A stretch of DNA of 64,000 nucleotides. Source: Anaerolineales bacterium UBA2395. GTDB taxonomy: Bacteria; Chloroflexota; Anaerolineae; Anaerolineales; Villigracilaceae. The notes under the pieces are model-generated. The model did no database searches, was not told where the DNA came from, and saw nothing but the letters and a program-made list of their open reading frames with translations. Shown here piece after piece: positions 50,315-58,966 of this stretch. Positions within the stretch are counted from its first letter, which is position 1. Every line of letters starts with the position of its first letter. The position numbers and the translations under genes are program-made. Where the stretch lies: contig DDSH01000022.1 in assembly GCA_002343775.1 (NCBI GenBank), positions 155,599-219,598 on the forward strand. The letters are read 5' to 3'.

Positions 50315-51622
50315 ATGTCACCTGAACCAACGGCTGAACCAACCCCAGGCAAAAAGAATCTGACCGAATTCAAAGCGGATATCTATGCGGGCATCCCGCA
50401 AGTGGAACTTGTCGTCTTTGCGGTGCAGATCCTGCGCAACGATGAGATCCCCGCCACGGTGGAAGAGATCGTCTCGTTCTGCTTTCGATTATTCCCGCAA
50501 AGTTTTTCGCTAAAGAATTATTTTTACTGGCCCGATTCGGCGCTCGTCTCACGCCGCTTGCAGGATGCGCGTGAAAAAGGCTACCTCAAAGGGATGGCTG
50601 CGGAGGGATTCGAGCTGAAGGGCAAGGGCAAGCCGGTTGCCCGACGGGTAGCGAAGTCGCTGGGCGTCGAGTTGCCCAAGCCGAAAAAGGTCGAGCCGCT
50701 TCCGCCTGTAACCATTGCAGCGGACCCCGTCAAAGTGGAGACTCCCCCACTGAAAGTTGAGCCAGCAGAGATCACGCCGCCTTCACTGGAAGCGAAAAAA
50801 CCGGTCGCGCCTAAAAAGAAAGCAATCAGAAAGAAGCCTGCCAAACAAACCGTCGCTCCGGTGAAAAAAACCGTCCCAAAAGCAAAACCATCACCGGTCA
50901 GGCAGAAGGCTGCGCCGGTTACAAAGAAGCAGGTCAAGCCGGTTACAAAACCTGAACCAAAAGCCAAACCAGACGTGAAGGTTGCAGCCCCGGTCAAACA
51001 AAAGGCTGCGCCGGTTACCAAGAAGCAGGTGAAGCCGGTTGCGAAACCCAAGCCCAAAACCAAGCAAGGTGTGAAGATTGTCGCTCCGGTCAAGAAAGTT
51101 GCCGCTCCCCCCAAGAAAGATTCAATTGGAAAGAAAAGACCCGGCAGCGGGAAAAAAGTCGCCAAGACTCCAAGCGAAACGCCACAGGCAAAACCCGCGC
51201 AGCTGACCTTGGGCTTTGCCGCGCCGCCATCAGCGAAGAAAAAGCCCGAGGCTCCAGCAGGCAAGCCCAAGGTCAAGAAAGAGGAGCCCGTCAAAGTGCA
51301 GGCAGCTCCGCCCGCGGTCCACGTCTCAAAAGAGGAAAAGGACAAAGCTGGGAAGATCGTCAAGTTGATGGAGCGTTCGGACGCATACCAGCAATATAAA
51401 AAGAACGGCGGAAAGGCGCGCATCAGCGAGTTCGATTTCCGAAACATGCTGTATGCGACGATGGAGTCTTCGGCGGAAACGTTGAAGCGCAATGTGGATT
51501 TGTTCAAGCGGTATGCGGGCATTCATAACCGTACAGATCTGATCACTTTCCTTTCTTTCTGTGAAGAAAGTTTTGCAGCGTTGTTGAATGCAAAACAACC
51601 AGCCAGAAGGTTGAAGATTTAA
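50315..51622 (+). CDS. Lysine/proline-rich linker protein with terminal helical domains, partner of GHKL ATPase
   Basis: A 435-residue protein of unknown family in three parts. Residues 15-100 look like a winged-helix domain (VELVVFAVQILRNDEIPATV, WPDSALVSRRLQDAREKGYL). Residues 110-330 are a histone-H1-like Lys/Pro/Ala/Val linker with a 32-residue tandem duplication containing KAAPVTKKQVKPV. Residues 345-430 form a helical domain (KLMERSDAYQQYKKNGG ... FLSFCEESFAALL). The basic linker suggests DNA or RNA binding. It ends 12 bases before the ATPase gene, so they are probably one unit. Only a weak AAGG lies upstream of the start. Confidence 0.8.
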   Translation: MSPEPTAEPTPGKKNLTEFKADIYAGIPQVELVVFAVQILRNDEIPATVEEIVSFCFRLFPQSFSLKNYFYWPDSALVSRRLQDAREKGYLKGMAAEGFELKGKGKPVARRVAKSLGVELPKPKKVEPLPPVTIAADPVKVETPPLKVEPAEITPPSLEAKKPVAPKKKAIRKKPAKQTVAPVKKTVPKAKPSPVRQKAAPVTKKQVKPVTKPEPKAKPDVKVAAPVKQKAAPVTKKQVKPVAKPKPKTKQGVKIVAPVKKVAAPPKKDSIGKKRPGSGKKVAKTPSETPQAKPAQLTLGFAAPPSAKKKPEAPAGKPKVKKEEPVKVQAAPPAVHVSKEEKDKAGKIVKLMERSDAYQQYKKNGGKARISEFDFRNMLYATMESSAETLKRNVDLFKRYAGIHNRTDLITFLSFCEESFAALLNAKQPARRLKI

Positions 51623-51634
51623 CGAAAGGGTTTT

Positions 51635-53515
51635 ATGGCAAGCAGTAGAAAGTTACAGTACGCAGACCGCGTTGCGATCCAGCAGGCGGATCAGGCGATC
51701 CGCAAGGATGTGATGCGCGCGCTGGTCGAAGTCATTACCAATAGCAACGACAGCTATTCGCGCCTCGAACATGCGGGCACAGCCACTGAAGGGTTGATCG
51801 TCATCGAGGTGCTGCGCAAACACAAGAACTCTGTGATCCGGATCCAGGATTTTGCCGAAGGCATGACCGATTCACGCATGGACAAAGTGGTGGGAACCTA
51901 TGGCGAAGCGACCAGCGGATTGAAGGAAGACAAGCATGTGCGCGGTATGTGGGGGCGCGGCTTGAAGGATTCCATCTTTGGGTTGGGCTACGGGTATGTG
52001 CGTTCGTTCAAAGGCGCGAACTATTATTCCTGTTCGCTTTTGTTGAAAAAAGGTGTGCCAACTTTTGACCTGGACGACCCGGTGCGCGCGACGGTTCCGC
52101 TGCGTGAAAAATACAACGTACCAGAGGGCAACAGTACCCTGGTGGAGATCATCGTCTCGCGCGACGATGTGAAGATGCCGCAATATAACAACCTGCGTAA
52201 TTATTTGCAGCGACATTTTGAACTGCGCCCGATCATGAGCAACCCCAAACGCCGCATTGTGCTGCGCGAAATGGGTACAGATTGGAAAATCCGCCAGGAG
52301 CATGAACTCAGTTATCGCGCGCCGCGAGGCGAAAAGATGCTGAGCGAACGCCTCAAGATCCCCGGCTTCCCTGCCTATGCCAAACTGGAAGTCTATCGCT
52401 CGGGCATTGAACTTTCGACGCGCGGCGAGGAAGGCGATTACGCGGACGGCGGGCTGCTGGTCATCAGCCGCGCCACGGTCATTTCGTTGACGATGCTCAA
52501 GTTCGAGAATGACCCGTATGCGGCGTATTTCTACGGCTCGATCCAATGCGATTATCTGCATGACCTGTTGAAGAACGACGAGCCCGTGCTGACCGCCACA
52601 CGCGATGGCATCAACTGGACGCATCCCTTTGCGAAGGCATTGAAGACTACCGTGGAAGCGAAGTTGGAACCCCTCATCCAAGCCGAACGCGATCATGCCA
52701 TCCATGACGAGCAAACCAAACTGGATAAAAAACTACGCCAGAAACTGGACCGCGCCCTGCATGAGTTGAACACCATTGCAGTGACCGAATTGCGCGACCA
52801 ACGCGACGGCGAGGGCATCCGCAAACTTGAAGTGCCCGAATCTGGCATGGGGTTTGTCCCTGAGCGATTGTACGTGCAGACCGGTCAGACCGCGACGTTG
52901 ACGCTGCGCGTGGCATTGGGCGAGAACGAACGCATGAACGCCACCGCCAGCATCATCTCCAACAGCCCGGAGATCATCGTCTCCACGCCACAGGTGGTGC
53001 TCAAACCCCACAAGACCGACCCTACGGTTTTGGAGGCGCGCGTCAAAGTAGAAGGTCGGCAGGTTGGTGGCGAAGGCACGATCACGGCGTATCTCGGCAG
53101 GAATCGCGCGCAAGCGATTGTGCAGGTACATTCCAAAAAGGAAACGCTCACCCCGCCCGCCCCACGCGGAAGCAACGCCCTGTTCAACGACATCAACTTC
53201 GATGACCGCACCGATCCGCGCCAACGTGTGTACTATGACCGCGTCAACTCGAGCATTGTCATTGCCACGGCGGCGCCGTCCGTGAAGATCTATCTGGATG
53301 AAAACAACCGCCTCGACACGACCGTGCAGGGTCAGGTGTTGCTGGCGGAGTTGATCACCGAAGCAGTCTGCCGCGAGATCGCGCGCGAAGGCGTGGAAAA
53401 AGGCAAGTATCTCGTGCTCGAAGGCTCTGAAGCGGATGCGATCCAGAATCACTTCATCCGCTTGCAGAACCGATACGCGCATCTCATCCATCAATACATG
53501 GTGACGAAGGAATGA
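51635..53515 (+). CDS. GHKL (Hsp90/MORC-like) ATPase with C-terminal beta domain
   Basis: A 626-residue protein. The ATP-binding Bergerat fold shows an N box (ALVEVITNSNDSY), G1 box (IQDFAEGMTDSRMDKVVGTYG) and G2 box (GMWGRGLKDSIFGLGYG) within the first 130 residues. A transducer-like region follows, then a coiled stretch near 350-390, an Ig-like beta domain (LYVQTGQTATLTLRVALG) and a helical tail. It resembles MORC/Hsp90-type ATPases but fits no named family I recognise. Coupled to the lysine-rich protein upstream; AAAGGG precedes the ATG. The system may act on DNA or protein complexes; this is inference. Confidence 0.85.
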   Translation: MASSRKLQYADRVAIQQADQAIRKDVMRALVEVITNSNDSYSRLEHAGTATEGLIVIEVLRKHKNSVIRIQDFAEGMTDSRMDKVVGTYGEATSGLKEDKHVRGMWGRGLKDSIFGLGYGYVRSFKGANYYSCSLLLKKGVPTFDLDDPVRATVPLREKYNVPEGNSTLVEIIVSRDDVKMPQYNNLRNYLQRHFELRPIMSNPKRRIVLREMGTDWKIRQEHELSYRAPRGEKMLSERLKIPGFPAYAKLEVYRSGIELSTRGEEGDYADGGLLVISRATVISLTMLKFENDPYAAYFYGSIQCDYLHDLLKNDEPVLTATRDGINWTHPFAKALKTTVEAKLEPLIQAERDHAIHDEQTKLDKKLRQKLDRALHELNTIAVTELRDQRDGEGIRKLEVPESGMGFVPERLYVQTGQTATLTLRVALGENERMNATASIISNSPEIIVSTPQVVLKPHKTDPTVLEARVKVEGRQVGGEGTITAYLGRNRAQAIVQVHSKKETLTPPAPRGSNALFNDINFDDRTDPRQRVYYDRVNSSIVIATAAPSVKIYLDENNRLDTTVQGQVLLAELITEAVCREIAREGVEKGKYLVLEGSEADAIQNHFIRLQNRYAHLIHQYMVTKE

Positions 53516-53524
53516 CCGAAAAAC

Positions 53525-53563
53525 AAAACGGTCACAAAGGCGAAATCCTTTGTGACCGTTTTC
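53525..53563. terminator. Bidirectional terminator between convergent genes
   Basis: A stem of about 15 pairs (CGGTCACAAAGG with CCTTTGTGACCG plus flanking A-T pairs) has A-rich and T-rich sides, serving the ATPase gene on the plus strand and the YdcZ gene on the minus strand. Confidence 0.88.
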
Positions 53564-53578
53564 TGTTTAAGTTGCTAT

Positions 53579-54013
53579 CTATTTCACCGTCAGCCAAACA
53601 CCGAACATCACCACGGCAAACCCGATGATGCGCTGAATGTCCATCGAACGCTGCGCCACGCCCAACCACCCAAAATGGTCAAGGATGGATGCGACGAGGA
53701 TCTGCCCCGCCATGAGCGTGATCAACGCGCCGGCCGCACCGATGCGAGGAATCATATATCCCATCGCTGTGATAACGATGAGACCCAACGCCCCGGCTCC
53801 CAACGCATACCACGGAACGCTTCGCCACTCCCCGAGGCGGCTGCCTACGACCATCATCGGCATCAACGCCGCAACCGCTCCCCCGATGTGGATGATGAAC
53901 ACGCTTTCCAGCGACCCAAGCCGCTGGGTGATCACACTGGAGAGCGGACCTTGAATACCAATCGCCATACCCCCTGCCAAACCGATCAAAATAATAAAGA
54001 AAATGGGTTGCAT
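53579..54013 (-). CDS. YdcZ (DUF606) family small membrane transporter
   Basis: A 144-residue protein with five membrane helices, belonging to the DMT-related YdcZ/DUF606 family: FFIILIGLAGGMAIGIQGPL at the start, a GGAVAALMPMMVVG helix and TLMAGQILVASILDHFGW. Half-size members act as dimers. Substrate unknown. AAGGA precedes the ATG; it starts 12 bases after the PRPP synthetase gene, suggesting co-transcription. Confidence 0.88.
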   Translation of the reverse strand: MQPIFFIILIGLAGGMAIGIQGPLSSVITQRLGSLESVFIIHIGGAVAALMPMMVVGSRLGEWRSVPWYALGAGALGLIVITAMGYMIPRIGAAGALITLMAGQILVASILDHFGWLGVAQRSMDIQRIIGFAVVMFGVWLTVK

Positions 54014-54025
54014 TAAATATCCTTG

Positions 54026-55000
54026 TTACTCGCCAAACACGAACAGATCGCCAATGGATTCGCGGTTGTAGTTGTGACGGATCGACTCCGCGAAGATGCT
54101 GGCAACAGGTAATATGTTCAATTTGGGATGACGCTTCTCTTCGGGAAGATAGACCGTATCGGTGGTGACGATCTCGGTGATCTGCGGTACGTCCGCGAGG
54201 CGTTCCAAGCCGCCGCGCGTGAAGACACCATGCGTACACATGACGAGAATCTCCTCCACGCCTTCTTCGATGAGCAAACGGCTCAATTCCAAAATGGAAC
54301 CGCCCGTGGCGATCTCGTCATCATAGATCAGGGCACGTTTGTGTCCCTTGACCTGATTGCCCACCAGTCCGCTGATGCGCACTTCCGTATCGGAAACGCG
54401 TTCCTTGTTTCCAGCGGCGACCGGCAGATTGAGGCTCCTGGCAAAACGCGCCGCTGACTTTGCCTGCCCCATATCTGGCGAGATGATGATGGTGCCGCTC
54501 AGGTCGCGGTTTTCGAGATACTTCCCAAAAACCGGGCGGCTGCTCAACGGGTCCGTTGGGATGCGAAAGAAGCCGTGTACCTGTGGCGAGTGGAACATCA
54601 TGCTCATGACATGCGTCGCACCGGCAGTCTTCAACAGGTCTGCGACAAGGCGGGCGGTGATGGAAATACGCGGCGCATCTTTTTTATCCGAGCGACCAAA
54701 GGAATAATAGGGGATGATGGCATGGATCTCGGAGGCGGCGGCGTCGCGCGCGATGTCCAGCATCATCAGCAATTCCATCAGGTTGTCGTTGACCGGGTCG
54801 GACAATGACTGGACGATATATACCCGCCGGTAGCGCACACTGGCTCCCAGCTGAATGTAGAGATTGTCGTTGCTGAAACGTTTTATGTGTGTTTCGGCGA
54901 GCGGCACACCCAGTTCCGCGGCGATGCCTGCGGCGAGCGGCTTGTTGGAACTTCCGCTGAAGAAACGCACTTCATCGGCGGAGATCGAGCGTTGGGTCAT
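54026..55000 (-). CDS. prs: Ribose-phosphate pyrophosphokinase (divergent)
   Basis: A 324-residue PRPP synthetase. The fold is clear (FFSGSSNKPLAAGIAAELGV, MELLMMLDIARDAAASEIHA, IPYYSFGRSDKKDAPRISIT, YDDEIATGGSILELSRLL), but signature residues deviate from the common form: FSNDNLYIQ replaces FPDGE-type and the PRPP loop reads DDEIATGGS. GGAGG five bases upstream marks ATG at 55000; the longer frame begins with TTG. Supplies PRPP for nucleotide and histidine synthesis. Whether a second, canonical copy exists elsewhere is unknown. Confidence 0.92.
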   Translation of the reverse strand: MTQRSISADEVRFFSGSSNKPLAAGIAAELGVPLAETHIKRFSNDNLYIQLGASVRYRRVYIVQSLSDPVNDNLMELLMMLDIARDAAASEIHAIIPYYSFGRSDKKDAPRISITARLVADLLKTAGATHVMSMMFHSPQVHGFFRIPTDPLSSRPVFGKYLENRDLSGTIIISPDMGQAKSAARFARSLNLPVAAGNKERVSDTEVRISGLVGNQVKGHKRALIYDDEIATGGSILELSRLLIEEGVEEILVMCTHGVFTRGGLERLADVPQITEIVTTDTVYLPEEKRHPKLNILPVASIFAESIRHNYNRESIGDLFVFGE

Positions 55001-55083
55001 TCCTGCCTCCAAAAATCAGATTACATCCTTGCGATTATCGCACAAAGTTCCGATTTTCAAGGCAGGTGAATCCTTCAATTTTG

Positions 55084-55749
55084 TCAGGCGCTGTAGTGCA
55101 GGACCACCCCGGCAACGATGGCGATCTGCCCGAGATGATACGCACCGATGTTGTAGATGCGCCCGTGCGGAATGGGTTGGACGAACTTGTTCCAGGCAAG
55201 GATGACATCGGAGAGATAGAACAGCAGCGCCCCCACGCCGACGAGCAGCGCCGCGCCCGCCCCCCAGGTGAGGTCTGCCAGTTTGATCATGGCGGAAAGC
55301 AGCATGAGCGAGATGACCACACCATAGATGATGATGGGAACGCGCATCTTTTCCTGACCTTTGGCTGGCAGCGCCTCGAGAATGCGGCGAATCACCCGTG
55401 AGCCGCCCAAACCGATCATGACCGCCAGGATCAAGCCCCAGGATGAAAACCCAGGCAGCGGGACGTTGAACCCCACCATGTAGGCGAGATGCGCGAGCAG
55501 GAAGGCGACCAACCCCGCCAGGAAGAGACGGTCGAGGGCGATCATCAAAAAAATATCGCCTGCCAAAGACAACAAAACTCCCAGCCCGAACCAAAACAGC
55601 GCACCATCCAGCCCGACAGACGTAAACAGCCAGATGAAAAGAACGATCATGACGGCAGGCTTGGCAATATATTCAAGCCATTTCCATTTCTTCCATAACG
55701 CCAATGACTCGAGCGCGGCAAATAATAGAGCGATAATCAAGTAGACCAT
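55084..55749 (-). CDS. YhhN-family membrane protein (lysoplasmalogenase-like)
   Basis: A 221-residue protein with eight membrane helices. Family-typical polar residues are in LSLAGDIFLMI and FYLSDVILAWNKFV, plus YHLGQIAIVAGVV at the C-terminus. Animal homologues (TMEM86) cleave lysoplasmalogens; bacterial roles are largely untested. AGGAG precedes the ATG at 55749. Divergent from the OsmC gene. Confidence 0.9.
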   Translation of the reverse strand: MVYLIIALLFAALESLALWKKWKWLEYIAKPAVMIVLFIWLFTSVGLDGALFWFGLGVLLSLAGDIFLMIALDRLFLAGLVAFLLAHLAYMVGFNVPLPGFSSWGLILAVMIGLGGSRVIRRILEALPAKGQEKMRVPIIIYGVVISLMLLSAMIKLADLTWGAGAALLVGVGALLFYLSDVILAWNKFVQPIPHGRIYNIGAYHLGQIAIVAGVVLHYSA

Positions 55750-55797
55750 GGTTTCTCCTGCGTCCATCGTAACATATAATTGACGATGTCTATTTAA

Positions 55798-55806
55798 TGT
55801 TATACT
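55798..55806 (+). promoter_or_regulatory. Extended -10 box for leaderless osmC-like transcript
   Basis: TGTTATACT is an extended -10; TTGACG lies 15 bases upstream. The predicted start of transcription coincides with the ATG at 55813. Confidence 0.65.
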
Positions 55807-55812
55807 GCCGGC

Positions 55813-56214
55813 ATGGCAACGAAACTAACAAAACTCAACTGGAATCCCGAAGAAAAGTTCTCCCTTAAGGACAGCAGCGATTACAAGGTTATCATGAAAC
55901 CGAACGGCGTCAGCGCCTCGGACCTGCTCTCCATGGCATTGATCGGATGCTCGTCACACGATGTGGTGGGCATTCTCGAAAAGCAAAAGCAGGACCTGGT
56001 GGCGTTGAACGTCAGCGCGGAAAGCGTGCAGGACGACGACCCGCCGTGGCGTTTCCGCAAAATTCATATTCATTTTCAGGTCGTCGGCAGGGGCATCGAC
56101 CCGGAGAAGGTGCGCAAGGCGATTCAGATCAGCGAGGAAAAGTATTGCTCGGTCTACGTCACGCTCAAGGATGCGGTGGAGATCACGCACGATTTCGAAG
56201 TGGTGGAACCTTAG
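55813..56214 (+). CDS. OsmC/Ohr-superfamily protein
   Basis: A 133-residue protein. The peroxidatic Cys region is SMALIGCSSHDVVGILEKQK and a second Cys is in SEEKYCSVYVTLKDAVEITH, the spacing of OsmC-like thiol peroxidases; the short N-terminus is typical of the YhfA-like branch. Probably reduces organic hydroperoxides or handles reactive sulfur. No Shine-Dalgarno site; the promoter places the RNA 5' end at the start codon. Confidence 0.9.
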   Translation: MATKLTKLNWNPEEKFSLKDSSDYKVIMKPNGVSASDLLSMALIGCSSHDVVGILEKQKQDLVALNVSAESVQDDDPPWRFRKIHIHFQVVGRGIDPEKVRKAIQISEEKYCSVYVTLKDAVEITHDFEVVEP

Positions 56215-56218
56215 AACA

Positions 56219-56297
56219 ATGACCACAGATAAGCACGGATGAAACTATCCGTTTCTCGAGCATCGGAGTTTATCTGTGTTCATCTGTGGTTGAAACA
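56219..56297. repeat. Intergenic inverted repeat, ACCACAGAT type
   Basis: ACCACAGAT (56222-56230) and ATCTGTGGT (56282-56290) are perfect complements around degenerate further pairing. A related copy lies at 58362-58448. Confidence 0.6.
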
Positions 56298-56350
56298 GCC
56301 TGCAAATTCCACCATGTCTCTGCAGTCAGATCAAAGGCGGGCTATTTAAT

Positions 56351-57316
56351 TTACGAGAATTGATGGGTGTAATTGACCGAGTCGTTATAGGGGAAAACGT
56401 AGGAGAAGACGCGCTCGGACTTGAGAAAGCCATCCAGTGAGCCGTGGTCGCGGAGAAGATTATCCAGCGGACGTTTGCCGCGCTGCCCCTGGATCACCTC
56501 GAACTGACTTGGAAAGGTCGGCGCCTGCCAGCCGGTAAGACCGGAGACCGCGCCGAACAATTTCTGTATCGCCTCATTCTGCCGGTTGGGGTCCATCCAT
56601 TGACATTGATACCCGCTCAACTGCAAATGGCGCGATGTGACCTGTCCCGTCGCGCCGCACAAATCCGAGCCCTTCAAAGATTGCAACACACCCGCTGAAA
56701 GTTCTTCTTCAAATTCTTTTGTATCCACTTCACCAAGCATCTGCTTGAACAGATCAAGGTCGAGGAAATTCTCCACCCACTCGCGGACGTTTTTCGCGAA
56801 GCGGTGCGACTGCGCGTTGATGAAGGATGAATCTGCCAGCCAGACCGTGAGCAGGCATTCGCGCGAGAGCGGACGACAGCCAAGCAGCCAAAGCAGGAAG
56901 TGGATCGTCCCGAGCGGATATTTACGCTTGAATTCCGTCACGTTGATACCACGGATGAAGTTCGGGTTCAACGTCCGTGCGTGACCGGGCAGGCTGTCAC
57001 TCTCGCGATGTTCGAGGATGTGATGCCCAAGGCTGAAGACTTTTGCATAATAAACATCAAGGTCAATGGCAATGAGCTTGCCGGAATTGAATGCATCAAG
57101 AAAAGGTTCACGCTTGCCCCCCACCCACAGGTTTTTATAATCGTACACGGCGGCAACATCCCAGCCGAATTTTTGTTTGAGGTAACATGCCGAAAGGACC
57201 GAGTCCAGGTCGTTGCCGATGACCATGCCTGCGTAGTCGTCCGGGTTGGCGAACGGGTCGAAGGCGTGCATGATCTCGGTCTTGTCGCGAGTGTGAGTGC
57301 GGCGCAGGAGGGTCAT
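56351..57316 (-). CDS. DHH-phosphoesterase-like protein paired with a DNA methyltransferase
   Basis: A 321-residue protein I do not firmly recognise. VIGNDLDSVLSACYLKQKFG resembles DHH motif I (D-x-D), LIAIDLDVYYAKVF could be motif II and GHHILEHRESDSL resembles the DHH-type His motif. The rest has Trp/Arg-rich helices (FLLWLLGCRPLSRE) and no obvious DNA-binding domain. It starts 24 bases after the methyltransferase stop and so is likely co-expressed with it. It may be a nuclease partner of the methyltransferase; this is inference. ATG at 57271 is an alternative start. Confidence 0.72.
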   Translation of the reverse strand: MTLLRRTHTRDKTEIMHAFDPFANPDDYAGMVIGNDLDSVLSACYLKQKFGWDVAAVYDYKNLWVGGKREPFLDAFNSGKLIAIDLDVYYAKVFSLGHHILEHRESDSLPGHARTLNPNFIRGINVTEFKRKYPLGTIHFLLWLLGCRPLSRECLLTVWLADSSFINAQSHRFAKNVREWVENFLDLDLFKQMLGEVDTKEFEEELSAGVLQSLKGSDLCGATGQVTSRHLQLSGYQCQWMDPNRQNEAIQKLFGAVSGLTGWQAPTFPSQFEVIQGQRGKRPLDNLLRDHGSLDGFLKSERVFSYVFPYNDSVNYTHQFS

Positions 57317-57340
57317 GTCAACTCGATGGTGGGGATTCGG

Positions 57341-58261
57341 CTAAAACAAAGTCGGAGGCGCGGTTTTTTCTTTCGAGGATTTTTTGCTGCGTTTGCCGCC
57401 GCCCAACGGCTCATCCTTTTGCACCTTATCGAAGGTGGCGATCAATTGATATTCGCGCAGCGACAGGGGTTCGGTCAAGCGCTTTTCGGTCAGGTCTACA
57501 TATTTTTTGATGATCTCATAGCCGACGTATTTGCGTTTGAGATGCTTGGCAACCTTCAAGGTTTGCCCCGAACCGGCGAAGGGATCGAGCACCAGGTCGC
57601 CTTGATAGGAATAGAGCGAGATCAGCCGCTGCGGAATTTCCTCGGGGTACGGGCAGGGATGGTCGAGATGGTCCGGCGGGACGGGCGCGATATGCCAGAC
57701 GTTGTTGGCGATGTCCATCGTGAAGACGCGGTTGATCGGATACGCCGACTTTTTTTTCTTCGCCTCGGGTGTGTTCTTGTAGATCGCCTCGCCCGGTTTT
57801 TTGAAGACGAGGATGTATTCGGTCATGATGTTGGGATAGTAATAGCCGGGGTACGGTTTTTGGATGGTGACGCCCGCGCGCTTGACCCCGCCCGTGCATT
57901 TGTGCCAGATGATGTCCTGATGAAACTCCCAGCCGATGCGCGCCATGCGCGTGATCGCATCGAACGGGACCGGGTAGTGCCTGCCCTTCTGGAGCACGGT
58001 GCCAATGACGACGGCGCAGAACCCGCCCGGCTTGGTGACGCGGAAGACTTCGCTAAAGATGCTTTGCAGCCAGTTGAGATATTCCTCGTACTCGGTGTAC
58101 CCCTCGGCATAGGCGCGTGTGCGATAGTGTTTGGATTTGTCGTTGGCGTGGATGTCGTAGTCGATGGCGTTCCAATACGGCGGGGATGTGACCGTGAGCG
58201 CGACGGAGTTCGTTTTCAGTTCGGGCATTTCCTCGCACGAATGCATGAATATCTTGTTCAT
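57341..58261 (-). CDS. Beta-class DNA methyltransferase (TSPPYW motif)
   Basis: A 306-residue amino-methyltransferase in the beta order: catalytic motif IV (TVTSPPYWNAIDYD) near the N-terminus and the AdoMet-binding motif I (DPFAGSGQTLKVAKHL) near the C-terminus. SPPY is most usual in N4-cytosine enzymes, so m4C is the first guess, m6A not excluded. ATG at 58261 has AGAGG upstream; the frame also has a TTG one codon earlier. The tail is Lys/Ser-rich. No classical restriction endonuclease is adjacent; the partner is the DHH-like gene. Confidence 0.9.
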   Translation of the reverse strand: MNKIFMHSCEEMPELKTNSVALTVTSPPYWNAIDYDIHANDKSKHYRTRAYAEGYTEYEEYLNWLQSIFSEVFRVTKPGGFCAVVIGTVLQKGRHYPVPFDAITRMARIGWEFHQDIIWHKCTGGVKRAGVTIQKPYPGYYYPNIMTEYILVFKKPGEAIYKNTPEAKKKKSAYPINRVFTMDIANNVWHIAPVPPDHLDHPCPYPEEIPQRLISLYSYQGDLVLDPFAGSGQTLKVAKHLKRKYVGYEIIKKYVDLTEKRLTEPLSLREYQLIATFDKVQKDEPLGGGKRSKKSSKEKTAPPTLF

Positions 58262-58361
58262 CAATGACCTCTGGGACAGGATGACTGATTATACCCAGTG
58301 CGGTGAAAATTGCGCTTTTTCGAGGAATGCTGGCGCGTCATAACCGGGACAGAGCGGATTT

Positions 58362-58448
58362 CACCACAGATGAAGCGGATGAACGCTGACTCCTGATGAT
58401 CTGATTTTATGCCCCTGCATCCTTTTCATCTGTGTGTATCTGTGGTTG
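58362..58448. repeat. Intergenic inverted repeat, ACCACAGAT type
   Basis: CCACAGATGAAGCGGATGAA on the left and TTCATCTGTGTGTATCTGTGG on the right are imperfect complements. Same family as 56219-56297, so two copies flank the methyltransferase/DHH pair. Confidence 0.6.
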
Positions 58449-58469
58449 GAATGTTTTGGCGATGATCAT

Positions 58470-58955
58470 TTATTCCGCTGCGGGAGACATCTTGCCCGCC
58501 AGCCAGCGCGCCGCGGCATGGACTCCCGCGCCGAGGTAGATGAAAAAGAATCCGGTTACGGCGGGGATGAGCGCGATGGTCATGAACAGACCCGCGCCGA
58601 ACCCGGAGTTGCTGTCCCAGCCGTTGACGAAGACCCCCGAAAACAGCATGATGAGCAGGGCTGGCAGGACGAGGCACAACGTGACCGGCAGGATGAGATA
58701 CACCAACAGCGAGGTCCAGATGCGCTTCGCCCGGTTTGCAATACGGGACAGTAGCGCATCCACGCCTGCGCCGAACCAGAGCAGGATGATGAGCATGATG
58801 CTGGAGGGAATTGCCAAACGGATGGTGGAGGCGAGCTGCGCTTCGAAGGTCGGTGAGTCGACGTCGAGAATCCACAGGAAGGCGAAGGCGAAGAGGATCG
58901 CGAAGATGGAGAGTAGAATCAGGCTGAGGGCGGGGAGAAATTTTCTAAGCGTCAT
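58470..58955 (-). CDS. Small multi-pass membrane protein of unknown function
   Basis: A 161-residue protein with about four membrane helices (for example LILLSIFAILFAFAFLWIL, LILPVTLCLVLPALLIMLF). No family recognised. A minus-strand TAAAAT (58964-58969) ends eight bases upstream of the ATG and no Shine-Dalgarno site is present, so the transcript may be leaderless. It ends next to the ACCACAGAT repeat. Confidence 0.7.
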   Translation of the reverse strand: MTLRKFLPALSLILLSIFAILFAFAFLWILDVDSPTFEAQLASTIRLAIPSSIMLIILLWFGAGVDALLSRIANRAKRIWTSLLVYLILPVTLCLVLPALLIMLFSGVFVNGWDSNSGFGAGLFMTIALIPAVTGFFFIYLGAGVHAAARWLAGKMSPAAE

Positions 58956-58966
58956 GAGGCGGGATT

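Noticed and set aside
50581..51522. Minus-strand frame rich in Gly/Phe/Ser/Thr opposite the lysine-rich protein
   Set aside because: It arises from reading the Lys/Pro/Ala codons of the real gene backwards; neighbour spacing and the operon with the ATPase support the plus strand.
56900..58267. Long plus-strand frame of 455 codons
   Set aside because: It is antisense to the DHH-like and methyltransferase genes, has no family motifs and reads as low-complexity Val/Asp/Gly sequence from the complementary strand.
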